Source: CAWEQO01 sp963811225 (lineage in GTDB: Bacteria; Chloroflexota; Anaerolineae; Anaerolineales; Anaerolineaceae). Taken from it: a stretch of DNA of 64,000 bases. Positions 41,654-50,096 of the stretch are shown here, piece by piece. The notes under the pieces are model-generated. The model had not been told where the DNA came from. It saw only the letters and a program-made list of their open reading frames with translations, and did no database searches. A program made the position numbers and the translations under genes. The first letter of the stretch is position 1. Every line of letters begins with the position of its first letter. Location: positions 620,001 through 684,000 of the forward strand of contig CAWEQO010000002.1 in NCBI GenBank assembly GCA_963811225.1. The letters run 5' to 3'.

Positions 41654-42826
41654 ATGGTTTACAAGTTGTCCTCTAAAGTGAACAGTCTGGAACGCTCGGC
41701 GACCGACGAGATCGACAATGTCGTCAAGCAGATGAAGCGCGATGGGATCGACGATATCATCTCATTCGGCGGCGGCGAGCCGGTGTTCGACACGCCCGAC
41801 GTGGCCGTCAACGCCACAATCGCCTCGTTGAGGGGCGGTAAGACCAAGTATGAGCCGACCGCCGGGGATTATGAGCTGCGTGAGGAAATCTCCAAGAAGC
41901 TCAAGCGCCAGAACAACATCGATGCCCCGCTGGAGCAGGTGGTGGTCACGCCGGGCGGCAAGTTCGCCCTGTACCTGGCCTTCCAGGCCGTGCTCGAGCC
42001 GGGCGACAAGGTTGTGGTGATCGACCCATCTTGGGTGTCCTACGAGCCGATGGCCAGGCTGGCCGGGGCTGAGGTGGTGCATGTGTCGACCTCTGCCCGC
42101 GACTGCTGGCAGCCCGATCTGGAGCGCATCAAAGCGGCCATGGACGGGAGCGTTCGTTTCGTGGTGGTCAACTCGCCCTGCAACCCCACCGGCGCGGTCT
42201 ACTCGCCGGCGCTGATTCGCAGCATTGCCCGGCTGGCCGAGCAGTACGGCGCCCTTGTGATCTCGGACGAGATCTACGAGGACATGATTTACACCGGCGA
42301 GCACTACAGCCCGGCGGCCGACTTCGAGAACGTCATCACGGTCAACGGCTTTTCCAAATGCTTCGCCATGACCGGCTGGCGGTTGGGTTACGTCGCAGCC
42401 CCGCCCGAGATCGTGGAAGGCATGATCAAGGTCTACCAGCACTCGGCCACCTGCGTGAACGCATTCGCTCAGGCGGGCGCCATCCAGGCCCTGCGCAGCG
42501 AGGAGGCTCGCCAGGAGACCCTGCGCATGACCGCCGGTTACCGCGAGCGCGGCGAGTTGATCACCCGGCTGATGAACGAATTGGGCTTCTTCCAGGTGGA
42601 AATGCCCGCCGGGTCGTTCTACGCCTTCCCCTCCTTCACCTTCCGCAAATCCTCTCTGGAAGTGGCCAACCTGCTGCTCGAAAAAGCCCACATCGCCACC
42701 GTGCCCGGCTCTGCCTTTGGCGCTTGCGGCGAGGGCTACCTGCGCTTCTCGTACTCCACATCGTTGGAAAACATCGTGGAGGCCTTCGAGCGCATCCATG
42801 AAATCGGCGGGCGGTTGGACGCATGA
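41654..42826 (+). CDS. Class I/II PLP-dependent aminotransferase
   Basis: The start is ATG 41654, six bases after GGAG; TTG 41642 is a weaker option. The product is 390 residues. It belongs to the aspartate/aromatic aminotransferase fold type I. Features are FGGGEPVFDTPD at the N-terminus, VVTPGGKFALYLAF, NSPCNPTGAVY, SDEIYEDMIYTGEHYS and VNGFSKCFAMTGWRLGYV with the PLP-binding Lys, then the C-terminal Arg of LRFSYSTS for the substrate carboxylate. It would turn an amino acid into its 2-oxo acid, the substrate of the oxidoreductase encoded directly after (ATGA overlap at 42823). The side chain preference is unknown. Confidence 0.88.
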   Translation: MVYKLSSKVNSLERSATDEIDNVVKQMKRDGIDDIISFGGGEPVFDTPDVAVNATIASLRGGKTKYEPTAGDYELREEISKKLKRQNNIDAPLEQVVVTPGGKFALYLAFQAVLEPGDKVVVIDPSWVSYEPMARLAGAEVVHVSTSARDCWQPDLERIKAAMDGSVRFVVVNSPCNPTGAVYSPALIRSIARLAEQYGALVISDEIYEDMIYTGEHYSPAADFENVITVNGFSKCFAMTGWRLGYVAAPPEIVEGMIKVYQHSATCVNAFAQAGAIQALRSEEARQETLRMTAGYRERGELITRLMNELGFFQVEMPAGSFYAFPSFTFRKSSLEVANLLLEKAHIATVPGSAFGACGEGYLRFSYSTSLENIVEAFERIHEIGGRLDA

Positions 42827-43992
42827 CGAGCAATCCGAACCTTTCCAAGCGCGTCCGCACCGGCACCCACTTCATGCTCGGCAATTTCGCCGTGGTTGAA
42901 GGGGCCCTGGCTGCGGGCTGCGACTTTTTCGCCGGATACCCGATCACCCCGGCCAACGAGATTTCCGAACACATGGCGGCCCGGTTGCCCGAGGTGGGCG
43001 GGAACTTCCTGCAGGGCGAGGATGAGCTGTTCTCGGTCTATGCCGTGACGGGCGCGTCCCTGGCGGGCGCCAAGGCCATGACGGCCACAGCCAGCGCCGG
43101 CTACAACTACATGCAAGAGGGCATTGAGTACGCCGTCTCTAGTGAGATCCCCTGTGTGATCGTGGACGTGCAGCGCTGCCGGGGAGAGAACTACGCCACA
43201 CAGGCCGACATCATGCAGGCCCGCTGGGGCGCAGCCGGCGATCACGAAATGATCGTGCTCTCGCCCTCCTCAGTGCAAGAGCTGTTCGACGAGACCATCC
43301 GAGCCTTCAACCTGGCCGAGAAGTACCGCACCCCGGTCATTGTTCTGTCGGAGACCACCATTGCGCTGATGCGTGAGAATCTGGTGATCCCCGAGCCCGA
43401 TCAGATCGAGATCGTGAACCGGGTCAAGCCCTCCGTGCCGCGCGAGCAGTTCGTGCCCTATGCCGCCCTGCCGGACGGCGTCCCGCCGCTGCCCGCTTTC
43501 GGCGACGGCTACCGCATCCTGCACTCCATTAATCCCCATGACGAGGACGGCGGCATCCACTGGAAGCCCGAGGTATTCGACCAGCTCTACCAGCGCATTA
43601 CCAATAAGGTGCTGGCCAACTACGATGACATCGTAAAGACCGAGGCCTATTACCTGGACGATGCCGAGTTCGGTCTGGTTGCCTACGGCAGCGAGTGCCG
43701 CCCGGCGCTGGAGGCGGTGGAACATGCCCGCCGGCGCGGTGTCAAGGTCGGGCTGCTCAAGCTCAAGACGGTCTGGCCGGTGCCTGAGCGCGAGATCCGC
43801 GCCCTGGCCGGGCAGGTCGAGACGCTGTTTGCGGTGGAGATGAATATCGGTAAATATGCCGGTGAGATCGAGCGGGTTGCCGCCGGTCGCTGCGAGGTGG
43901 CGCGGGTGACCAAGAACCGTGGCCTGGTGCACTCACCCGGTGAGATCCTGGCGGCCATGCAGCACAAGCTCGGCCTGACCGGGCTGGCTTAG
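42823..43992 (+). CDS. korA: 2-oxoacid:ferredoxin oxidoreductase, alpha subunit
   Basis: 389 residues, the pyrimidine-binding type subunit of a 2-oxoacid:ferredoxin oxidoreductase (KorA/VorB-like). Characteristic are FAGYPITPANEISEHMA, LQGEDELFSVYAVTGASLAG, ATASAGYNYMQEGIEYAV, TPVIVLSETTIALMRE and the C-terminal Ig-like part around VFAVEMNIGKYAGEIE-type residues. With the beta, gamma and ferredoxin genes downstream it forms a four-subunit enzyme that decarboxylates a 2-oxo acid to acyl-CoA and reduces ferredoxin. It overlaps the aminotransferase gene by 4 bases. 2-Oxoglutarate versus branched or aromatic 2-oxo acids cannot be decided from sequence alone; the symbol is by similarity. Confidence 0.87.
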   Translation: MTSNPNLSKRVRTGTHFMLGNFAVVEGALAAGCDFFAGYPITPANEISEHMAARLPEVGGNFLQGEDELFSVYAVTGASLAGAKAMTATASAGYNYMQEGIEYAVSSEIPCVIVDVQRCRGENYATQADIMQARWGAAGDHEMIVLSPSSVQELFDETIRAFNLAEKYRTPVIVLSETTIALMRENLVIPEPDQIEIVNRVKPSVPREQFVPYAALPDGVPPLPAFGDGYRILHSINPHDEDGGIHWKPEVFDQLYQRITNKVLANYDDIVKTEAYYLDDAEFGLVAYGSECRPALEAVEHARRRGVKVGLLKLKTVWPVPEREIRALAGQVETLFAVEMNIGKYAGEIERVAAGRCEVARVTKNRGLVHSPGEILAAMQHKLGLTGLA

Positions 43993-44004
43993 GCCGGAGG
44001 AAAC

Positions 44005-44844
44005 GTGGAAGAGACGATGACTGAAACGATCAATCCTTTACGAAAATACCTGCGTCCGGGCAGCCTGCCGCACTTCTTCTGCTCGGGCTGCGGTGCAGCG
44101 CAAGTCCTCAACCTGTTCACCCAGGCGGCCGACGAGCTCCAGCTGGACTTTGACAAGCTGGTGGGCATCGGTGGGGTGGGCTGCGCGGCCCGCATCCCCG
44201 TTTATCTGGACATCGAAGCCCTGCACGGCATCCACGGGCGCACGCTGGCCTGGGCCACGGGCGTCAAGATGACCAGGCCCGAACTGAAGGTGGTGGTCTT
44301 CGCCGGGGACGGCGACGCAGCCGCCATCGGTGGCAATCACCTGATCCAGGCGGCCCGCCGCAACCTGGACGTGACCATGATCGTGGTCAACAACCTGACC
44401 TTCGGCATGACCGGCGGGCAGGTCGCTCCGACCACGCCCCAGCATTCCCGCTCCACCACCACGCCCTACGGCAATCCGGAAGAGCCGTTTGACCTGTGCA
44501 AGCTGGTCGCTGCGGCCGGTGGCTCTTTCGTGGCCCGCACCAACACCCAAAAGCCGCGCATGACGGTGAACCTGCTCAAGAAGGCTCTGCAGCACGAAGG
44601 CTTTGCCTTCCTCGAGATCGTTACCGCCTGCCCGACCTACTTTGGGCGCAAGGCCATCGGCACCGGCGACCCGGTCGAGCTGCTGAAGTGGATCGGCGAC
44701 AACTCGCTTTCCGCCAGGCAGGCCGAAGGCCTGGACGACGAACAGCTGGCAGGCAAGTTTGTGCTGGGCACGTTCGTCGACAAGCGCAAGCCGGTCTACA
44801 AGGGCGGCTCGCTGCTCCAGACCGAGGAGGTGTGCGATGCTTGA
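44005..44844 (+). CDS. korB: 2-oxoacid:ferredoxin oxidoreductase, beta subunit (TPP-binding)
   Basis: 279 residues from GTG 44005, four bases after GGAGG; ATG 44017 is also possible. The N-terminal FFCSGCGAAQVLNLF holds Cys residues, GIGGVGCAARIPVY and the TPP motif FAGDGDAAAIGGNHLIQAAR (GDG ... NN) follow, with IVVNNLTFGMTGGQ closing the cofactor site. This is the C-terminal-type TPP subunit (KorB). It binds thiamine diphosphate and, with the neighbouring ferredoxin-like subunit, passes electrons out. The last 8 bases overlap the gamma subunit gene. Confidence 0.88.
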   Translation: MEETMTETINPLRKYLRPGSLPHFFCSGCGAAQVLNLFTQAADELQLDFDKLVGIGGVGCAARIPVYLDIEALHGIHGRTLAWATGVKMTRPELKVVVFAGDGDAAAIGGNHLIQAARRNLDVTMIVVNNLTFGMTGGQVAPTTPQHSRSTTTPYGNPEEPFDLCKLVAAAGGSFVARTNTQKPRMTVNLLKKALQHEGFAFLEIVTACPTYFGRKAIGTGDPVELLKWIGDNSLSARQAEGLDDEQLAGKFVLGTFVDKRKPVYKGGSLLQTEEVCDA

Positions 44845-45397
44845 AAAACGCATCACCATCCAGTTCTGCGGTTTCGGCGGGCAGGGCATCATCCTGTCCT
44901 CGGTCATCCTCGGCACGGCCGCAGTGACCAAAGCCGGTCTGAGCGCCGTGCAAACTCAGTCCTACGGCTCTGAGGCGCGCGGCGGTGAATGCCAGGCCGA
45001 GCTGATCCTCTCACCCGAGCGCATCAACTCACCCCTCTCCGACCGGGTGGACGTGCTGGTGGCCATGTCGCAGCCGGCCCTGAACCAGTACCTCGCGCGG
45101 CTGTCCCCCGGCGGGACGCTCATCTACGATCCCGATCTGGTGAAGCCGCCCATGCGGGACGACGTGCAGATCGTGGCAGTCCCGGCTACCGGCGCTGCGA
45201 ACCAGATGGGCGCTAAGATCACCGCCAACATGTACATGCTGGGCTTCTTGCAGCGGGCGACCGGGCTGATCACTGCCGGCGACCTGTGCGACGTGATCGC
45301 CGAGAACGTGCCGGTGCGGTTCAAAGATGCCAACCTGCAGGCGGCCGCCAACGGCATGGCATACGCCGAACAGAACAACATCGAAGTGGAGTTATAG
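44837..45397 (+). CDS. korC: 2-oxoacid:ferredoxin oxidoreductase, gamma subunit
   Basis: The start is ATG 44837, overlapping the beta gene by 8 bases and giving 186 residues. ITIQFCGFGGQGIILSSVIL, TQSYGSEARGGECQAE, and DVLVAMSQPALNQYL define the POR_gamma (catalytic domain of pyruvate/2-oxoacid ferredoxin oxidoreductases) family, whose loop binds coenzyme A. It completes the alpha-beta-gamma core. It is followed at once by the SucC-type gene (GTG at 45399). Confidence 0.88.
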   Translation: MLEKRITIQFCGFGGQGIILSSVILGTAAVTKAGLSAVQTQSYGSEARGGECQAELILSPERINSPLSDRVDVLVAMSQPALNQYLARLSPGGTLIYDPDLVKPPMRDDVQIVAVPATGAANQMGAKITANMYMLGFLQRATGLITAGDLCDVIAENVPVRFKDANLQAAANGMAYAEQNNIEVEL

Positions 45398-45398
45398 C

Positions 45399-46535
45399 GT
45401 GCGACTTTACGAGTTCCAAGTTAAGAAGATCTTCGCCGAAAACGGCGTTCCGACCCCAGCGGGCACGTTGATCGTCAACCCCGTCCAATCCTTTGCGCTG
45501 AAGCTGCCCTGCGTGCTCAAGGCCCAGGTGCCGGTGGGCGGGCGCGGCAAGGCGGGCGGTGTCCGCGTGGTGGAGACGGTCGAGCAGGCTTCCAAAGACC
45601 TGGTGGACCTGTTCCAGATGCGCATCAAGGGCTACCCGGTGCGAGCGCTGTTGGTCGAAGCCAAGAGCGAGATCCGGCACGAGATGTACCTCGCCGCGCT
45701 GCTCGACCGCAAGAGCAACTGCCCGATGATCATGGCCAGTCCTTGCGGCGGTGTGGATATCGAAGAGGTGGCCCGCACCGACCCGGACAGGATCCTCAAG
45801 ATGGCCATCGATCCGCTGCTGGGCTTGCAGGGATATCACCTGCGGCGGGTGAGCAAGTTCCTGGGCGTCCAGGATGCAAGCGCCCTGGGCGAGATCGTGC
45901 GCAAACTGTATGCGATCCTGCTGGACTACGACGCCGGGCTGGTGGAGATCAACCCGCTGGCAGAGACGTCGAACGGCCTACTGGCCCTGGACGGGAAGAT
46001 GACGCTGGACGAGAAGGCCCGCTTCCGCCACGAAGAGCTGTTCGAGCGGCTGGCGGCGGAGCAGTCCCGGCTGGCGCAGGACGACCAATCCCAGCCCGAG
46101 AAGCTGGCAGGGCAGTACGGCCTGACCTATGTGCCGCTGGAAGGCGACATCGCCATGATCGCCGATGGAGCCGGTACGGGTATGCTGACCCTCGACCTGG
46201 TCCGAGACGAGGGCGGCTGGGCGGCCAACTTCTGTGAGATGGGCGGGCAGGCCAACGCTGAGTACACTTGCAAGGCCATGGAAGTGGTTCTGGCGAACCC
46301 CAACGTTAAAGCGCTGCTGATCACCCTGATCGGCGGGCTGACCCGTATGGACGAGATCGCCGAGGGCATCCGTGATTACGTTCAGGCGAATGGATTGAAA
46401 GTGCCGGTGGCGATCCGCATGTGCGGCACACAAGAGGAGGCCGGCCAGGCCATCCTGAAATCGATTGGCCTGGAACCATACGACGATATGACTGCCGCTG
46501 TGAAAGCTGTGGTGGCGATGGCAAAGGTGAAGTAA
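45399..46535 (+). CDS. sucC: Succinyl-CoA synthetase-type acyl-CoA ligase, beta subunit
   Basis: The start is GTG 45399, one base after the preceding stop, matching the SucC N-terminus MRLYEFQVKKIFAENGVP. The 378 residues hold an ATP-grasp domain (CVLKAQVPVGGRGKAGGVRV, EINPLAETSNGLLALDGKMT) and a C-terminal CoA-ligase domain (LEGDIAMIADGAGTGMLTLD, ANFCEMGGQANAEY). With the next protein it would turn an acyl-CoA into the free acid while making ATP or GTP. Lying within the Kor genes, it should act on the acyl-CoA made by that enzyme, so it need not be succinyl-specific. Confidence 0.87.
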   Translation: MRLYEFQVKKIFAENGVPTPAGTLIVNPVQSFALKLPCVLKAQVPVGGRGKAGGVRVVETVEQASKDLVDLFQMRIKGYPVRALLVEAKSEIRHEMYLAALLDRKSNCPMIMASPCGGVDIEEVARTDPDRILKMAIDPLLGLQGYHLRRVSKFLGVQDASALGEIVRKLYAILLDYDAGLVEINPLAETSNGLLALDGKMTLDEKARFRHEELFERLAAEQSRLAQDDQSQPEKLAGQYGLTYVPLEGDIAMIADGAGTGMLTLDLVRDEGGWAANFCEMGGQANAEYTCKAMEVVLANPNVKALLITLIGGLTRMDEIAEGIRDYVQANGLKVPVAIRMCGTQEEAGQAILKSIGLEPYDDMTAAVKAVVAMAKVK

Positions 46536-46537
46536 GC

Positions 46538-47407
46538 ATGGCAATCTTGATCGATCGAGATACACGCGTGTTGATCCAGGGCATTACCGGTACGGTTGGC
46601 TCCTTTCAGACCGGGATCATGAAAGCCTATGGCACCCGAGTGGTGGCCGGGGTGACGCCGGGTAAGGGCGGCTTGCACGTCCACGACGTGCCCGTGTACG
46701 ACTTCGTGGCCGACGCCGTGCAGGAGCATCCAGCGGACGCCGTTTTCAGCTTCGTGCCGGGGCGTGCAGCTCGCGACGCCGCCTTCGAGGTCATCGACGC
46801 CGGCATCCCCTTTCTGGTGGTGACTTCCGAGGGCATCCCCAACCGTGACATGGTCCAGGTGATCCACTACGCCGCCAAGAAGGGGGCCAGGGTGCTTGGC
46901 CCGGACACCGCCGGGTTGATCTCGCCGGGAAAGTGCAAGCTGGGCGTGCATCCCAACCGCATGTTCGCCGAAGGCCCGGTTGGCGTGCTCTCGAAGAGTG
47001 GGGCGCTGTCCTATGAGGTGTGCAAGACCCTCACCGAGGCAGGCATCGGCCAGTCGACCGTGATCGGCATCGGCGGCGGGCCGCACTGGGGCCTGACGCA
47101 GCCGGAGCTGCTGCGCCTGTTCAATGACGACCCCGAGACCAGGGTCGTGGTCATGTTGGGTGAGGTTGGCGGCACCATGGAGCACGACGCCGCAAAGGTG
47201 ATCCGCACCATGCGCAAGCCGGTCATCGCCCTGATCGTCGGACGGGCCGCGCCGGAGGGCGCTCAGATGGGCCACGCGGGTGCGATCATCGAGGGCCGCG
47301 AGAACACGGCCGAGGCAAAGATCGCTTTGCTGAAAGAAGCCGGGGCGTTGATCGCCTACCGCCCGGCCGACATCCCCCGGATCATCCGGGAGTTGGGAGT
47401 GCTGTGA
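46538..47407 (+). CDS. sucD: Succinyl-CoA synthetase-type acyl-CoA ligase, alpha subunit
   Basis: The start is ATG 46538, two bases after the sucC stop; 289 residues. VLIQGITGTVGSFQTGIMKA is the CoA-binding Rossmann motif, AGVTPGKGG follows, and MGHAGAIIEGRENTAEAKIA contains the phosphorylated active-site His. GPDTAGLISPGKCKLGVHP is also conserved. It pairs with the upstream beta subunit for substrate-level phosphorylation. Its stop overlaps the ferredoxin start. Confidence 0.88.
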   Translation: MAILIDRDTRVLIQGITGTVGSFQTGIMKAYGTRVVAGVTPGKGGLHVHDVPVYDFVADAVQEHPADAVFSFVPGRAARDAAFEVIDAGIPFLVVTSEGIPNRDMVQVIHYAAKKGARVLGPDTAGLISPGKCKLGVHPNRMFAEGPVGVLSKSGALSYEVCKTLTEAGIGQSTVIGIGGGPHWGLTQPELLRLFNDDPETRVVVMLGEVGGTMEHDAAKVIRTMRKPVIALIVGRAAPEGAQMGHAGAIIEGRENTAEAKIALLKEAGALIAYRPADIPRIIRELGVL

Positions 47408-47664
47408 TGAGAGCAACGGTTTGGATTGACGAGCAGATCTGCAAAGGCTGCGCCCTGTGCCTGTTCTACTGCCCGCGCGACGTGCTGGCGCTGTCCGAGA
47501 AGATGAACGCCAAGGGCTATAACATCGCCGAGGTGGTGAAGGCCGAGGACTGCACCGGCTGCCGCCTGTGCGAGTCGGGCTGCCCTGACTTTGCGATTTT
47601 TGTGGAGGTGGCTGAAAAATCGACGCACAGCCCCTCCCCGAAGGGAAGCGAGCAGTCGAAGTGA
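47407..47664 (+). CDS. korD: 2x[4Fe-4S] ferredoxin-type delta subunit of 2-oxoacid oxidoreductase
   Basis: 85 residues from ATG 47407 (GTG 47404 adds one residue). Two cluster motifs are seen: CKGCALCLFYCPRDVL and CTGCRLCESGCPDFAI, both CxxCxxC...CP. Such small proteins are the delta subunit of four-subunit 2-oxoacid:ferredoxin oxidoreductases, so it carries electrons from the TPP subunit to free ferredoxin. Its separation from korABC by sucCD is unusual but the coupling (TGATG at 47405) shows one transcript. Its end overlaps the next gene by 4 bases. Confidence 0.87.
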   Translation: MRATVWIDEQICKGCALCLFYCPRDVLALSEKMNAKGYNIAEVVKAEDCTGCRLCESGCPDFAIFVEVAEKSTHSPSPKGSEQSK

Positions 47665-48782
47665 CCGAACAGAAACCGCTTCGGATTGGCCTGGTCGGTG
47701 CGGGGAACTGGGCGCGCTACGCCCATTTGCCGGCCTTCTCTGACCTGCAGGATGTGCAGGTGGTGGGCATCACCGACCTCGACCCCTCGCGCTCGCGCAC
47801 CCTGGGCATGGAGTTCAAGACGCCGGTCTACCCCAGCCTTGACGAGATGCTGGAGGATGCCCGCCTGGACGCGCTGGATGTGGTCACGTCGCGCGGCATG
47901 CATTACCGCCCGGTGATTGCCGGGCTGCAGCAGGGGCTGGACATCTTGTGCGAGAAGCCACTCGGCCACACCCTGGAGGAGACCCGCAAGCTGTACCGGG
48001 AAGCGGCGCACCGTCAGGTGGTGACCTTCATGGGCTTTACCTTCCGCTTCAGTCCGGCGGTGCGCTACCTGCGCGACCTGATCCGCCAGGGCTTTTGCGG
48101 CGAGATCTACCACTTTCAGGGCTTCGAGCAGAACGCCCAGCTGGTAGATCCGGAAACCCCGCTGCCACGCATCGGCTTCAGCCCCAAGACCGACAGCGGC
48201 GCGCTGCACGGTTACGGTTCGCACCTGCTCGACCTGGCCCGTTGGACGCTGGGCGAGTTCGACGAGGTGATCGGCGACATGGCCACCTTCATCCAGGAGC
48301 GCCCGGTGCTGGACGAGGACGCTCGCCTTCGGGTGGAGGTGGACGACAGCACCACCGTGCTGGCCCGCTTTGAGAGCGGCGCGCAGGCGGTGATGCAATT
48401 CTCCAAGGTCGCCATGGGTTACGCCCCAGGCGTGGAGATGCGCATCTTCGGCAGCCGGGCTGCCCTGTGGGTGCGCCTGGAGGAATCGCCGGAGGGTTAT
48501 GAGCGCCTGTATGTGGCGGACCGTGAAGATCGAAATTTCCGCCCGCTCCCGGTCCCGCCGGAATACACCGCCGGCCACGACTTACAAACCGACTGGCCGC
48601 GCAATTATTACAATGCCCTGCTGAGCGATTTCGTGCGGCGTGTGCGGGAGCGTGACCTGCGTGAAGGCGGCAGCGATTTCTGCGATGGGCTGCGCGCCCA
48701 GGAGCTGCTGGAAGCGATCGAACGTTCCTTCCGCCAGCGGCGCTGGGTGAAGCTCAGCGAGGTTGCCGGGGAAGCGGGTTGA
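47661..48782 (+). CDS. Gfo/Idh/MocA family oxidoreductase (3)
   Basis: 373 residues from GTG 47661, overlapping the ferredoxin stop. The nucleotide-binding loop is GLVGAGNWARYAHLPAF and the EKP motif is ILCEKPLGHTLEE. The C-terminal domain has GFTFRFSPAVRYLRDLI, HFQGFEQNAQLVDPETPLP and LHGYGSHLLDLARWTLGEF. It is the most diverged of the four family members here, but all share the pattern of an aromatic-Glu-Gln-Asn motif (FEQNAQ versus YEQNSQ), which suggests related substrates. Predicted NAD(P)-dependent oxidoreductase; translational coupling ties it to the Kor/Suc block and to the PLP enzyme after it. Confidence 0.85.
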   Translation: MTEQKPLRIGLVGAGNWARYAHLPAFSDLQDVQVVGITDLDPSRSRTLGMEFKTPVYPSLDEMLEDARLDALDVVTSRGMHYRPVIAGLQQGLDILCEKPLGHTLEETRKLYREAAHRQVVTFMGFTFRFSPAVRYLRDLIRQGFCGEIYHFQGFEQNAQLVDPETPLPRIGFSPKTDSGALHGYGSHLLDLARWTLGEFDEVIGDMATFIQERPVLDEDARLRVEVDDSTTVLARFESGAQAVMQFSKVAMGYAPGVEMRIFGSRAALWVRLEESPEGYERLYVADREDRNFRPLPVPPEYTAGHDLQTDWPRNYYNALLSDFVRRVRERDLREGGSDFCDGLRAQELLEAIERSFRQRRWVKLSEVAGEAG

Positions 48783-48805
48783 TCGATGCCTGGATGGAGC
48801 CAACG

Positions 48806-49915
48806 ATGAAGATTTTTTGTCCCGATTGTGGAACCGAAGCCGAGCTGACCCCCGAGCGCTGGCGCTGCGAGTGCGGCGGAGCCTGGGAACCGGTGCAGCC
48901 GGGGCCGTTTGCGGCCGATTTGATCGACGAGAGCGATACGTCCGTGTGGCGCTACCGGCGGTTGTACGGGTTGGATTTTGCCCAACCGGCCTTCCGCATG
49001 GGCGCCGGGTGGACGCCCCTGCTGCCGGTCGAGATTGACGGGCGGCGGGTGCAGGTCAAGCCCGAGTACTTCGCCCCCACGGCCTCATTCAAGGACCGCG
49101 GCACTGAGCTGATGGTCAACATCCTGGCGGGCCAGGGCGTTCAGCGGGTGGCGGAGGATTCCTCCGGTAACGCAGGCGCTTCGGTGGCGGCTTTTGCGGC
49201 TCGGGCGGGCATGCAAGCCGAGATCTTCGTCCCGGCGCACGCCTCGCCCGCCAAGCAGGCGCAGATCGCCGTGTACGGGGCGCACGTCAACCCAGTGCCG
49301 GGGCCGCGCATGAACGCCAAGCAGGCCGCCATCGAGTCGGTGGAGCACGGGGCGGTCTACGCCTCACACGCCTTCCACCCGGGATTCCTGCTGGGCCAGA
49401 TGTCCATCGCTTACGAGACCTGGGAGCAGCTGGGCCGCCGCGCCCCGGATTGGTACATTGCGCCGGTGGGGCAGGGCGTGCACCTGCTGGGGGCCTGGCT
49501 GGGCTTCTGCCGTTTACATGAGGCTGGGCTGATCGAACGTGTGCCGCGCATGGTGGGCGTGCAAGCCAGCCTCATGGCGCCGCTGTGCCGGGCGTTCGAG
49601 GCCGGGCTGGACAGCGTGCCCGAGATCGAGCCGCTGGGCACCAGCCTGGCGGAGGGTCTGGCGATCAACCCGCCGGTGCGTGGGCGGCGCTTGCTGCAGG
49701 CCGTGCGCGAGTCACAGGGCGCCTGCCTGATGGTCACCGAGGAAGAGATCCTGCGGGCGCGCGCCAAGATGGCCGGGCTGGGCTTCTACATCGAGCCGAG
49801 CAGCGCAGTCGTCGTGGCGGCGCTGCGGCAGGTGTCTGCGCTCTCCCAGCCGGGAGAGACGATCGTGGCCCCGCTGACAGGCAGCGGGTTGAAGGGCAAG
49901 CCGGACCTGCGCTGA
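48806..49915 (+). CDS. Threonine synthase-like PLP enzyme with N-terminal zinc-ribbon
   Basis: The start is put at ATG 48806, six bases after GGAG and just before FCPDCGTEAELTPERWRCEC, a four-Cys zinc-ribbon; in-frame TTG 48779 and ATG 48794 are alternatives. The product is 369 residues. The fold-type II PLP core has FAPTASFKDRGTELM (Schiff-base Lys), VAEDSSGNAGASVAAFAARA (phosphate loop) and FYIEPSSAVVVAAL. This matches the threonine synthase/threonine dehydratase branch. Real threonine synthases use O-phosphohomoserine; here it may instead act by elimination or replacement on a catabolic amino acid, since the neighbours are degradative. Confidence 0.8.
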   Translation: MKIFCPDCGTEAELTPERWRCECGGAWEPVQPGPFAADLIDESDTSVWRYRRLYGLDFAQPAFRMGAGWTPLLPVEIDGRRVQVKPEYFAPTASFKDRGTELMVNILAGQGVQRVAEDSSGNAGASVAAFAARAGMQAEIFVPAHASPAKQAQIAVYGAHVNPVPGPRMNAKQAAIESVEHGAVYASHAFHPGFLLGQMSIAYETWEQLGRRAPDWYIAPVGQGVHLLGAWLGFCRLHEAGLIERVPRMVGVQASLMAPLCRAFEAGLDSVPEIEPLGTSLAEGLAINPPVRGRRLLQAVRESQGACLMVTEEEILRARAKMAGLGFYIEPSSAVVVAALRQVSALSQPGETIVAPLTGSGLKGKPDLR

Positions 49916-49979
49916 TGCAGATTATCACTGCCAATCAATTCAATAATATTGCAATGCCGGCTACTGGTACACAGTTCGC

Positions 49980-50008
49980 TTGACAGTATAGAATATAGGA
50001 TATATTAT
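49980..50008 (+). promoter_or_regulatory. Promoter of the oligopeptide ABC transporter operon
   Basis: TTGACA at 49980-49985 and TATTAT at 50003-50008 with a 17-base spacer. It lies in the 181-base gap between the threonine-synthase-like gene and the first ATPase gene, so this operon has its own start. The spacer contains the operator-like sequence described next. Confidence 0.65.
49984..50007. promoter_or_regulatory. Operator-like relative of the 34362 palindrome
   Basis: Aligned without gaps to 34362-34385, 18 of 24 bases agree, including AGTATA at the left and an unbroken TATAGGATATA (49994-50004). It overlaps the spacer and the -10 box. A repressor bound here would block the polymerase. 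A shared regulator for the two promoters is inferred. Confidence 0.55.
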
Positions 50009-50096
50009 TACGATCAAGCCTTGCCCTCCACTTATTTCCAAATCGATTGTCCCTTGGTGTTTGTAATCGAACTATCTATCAACAAGGATTTCTTGC

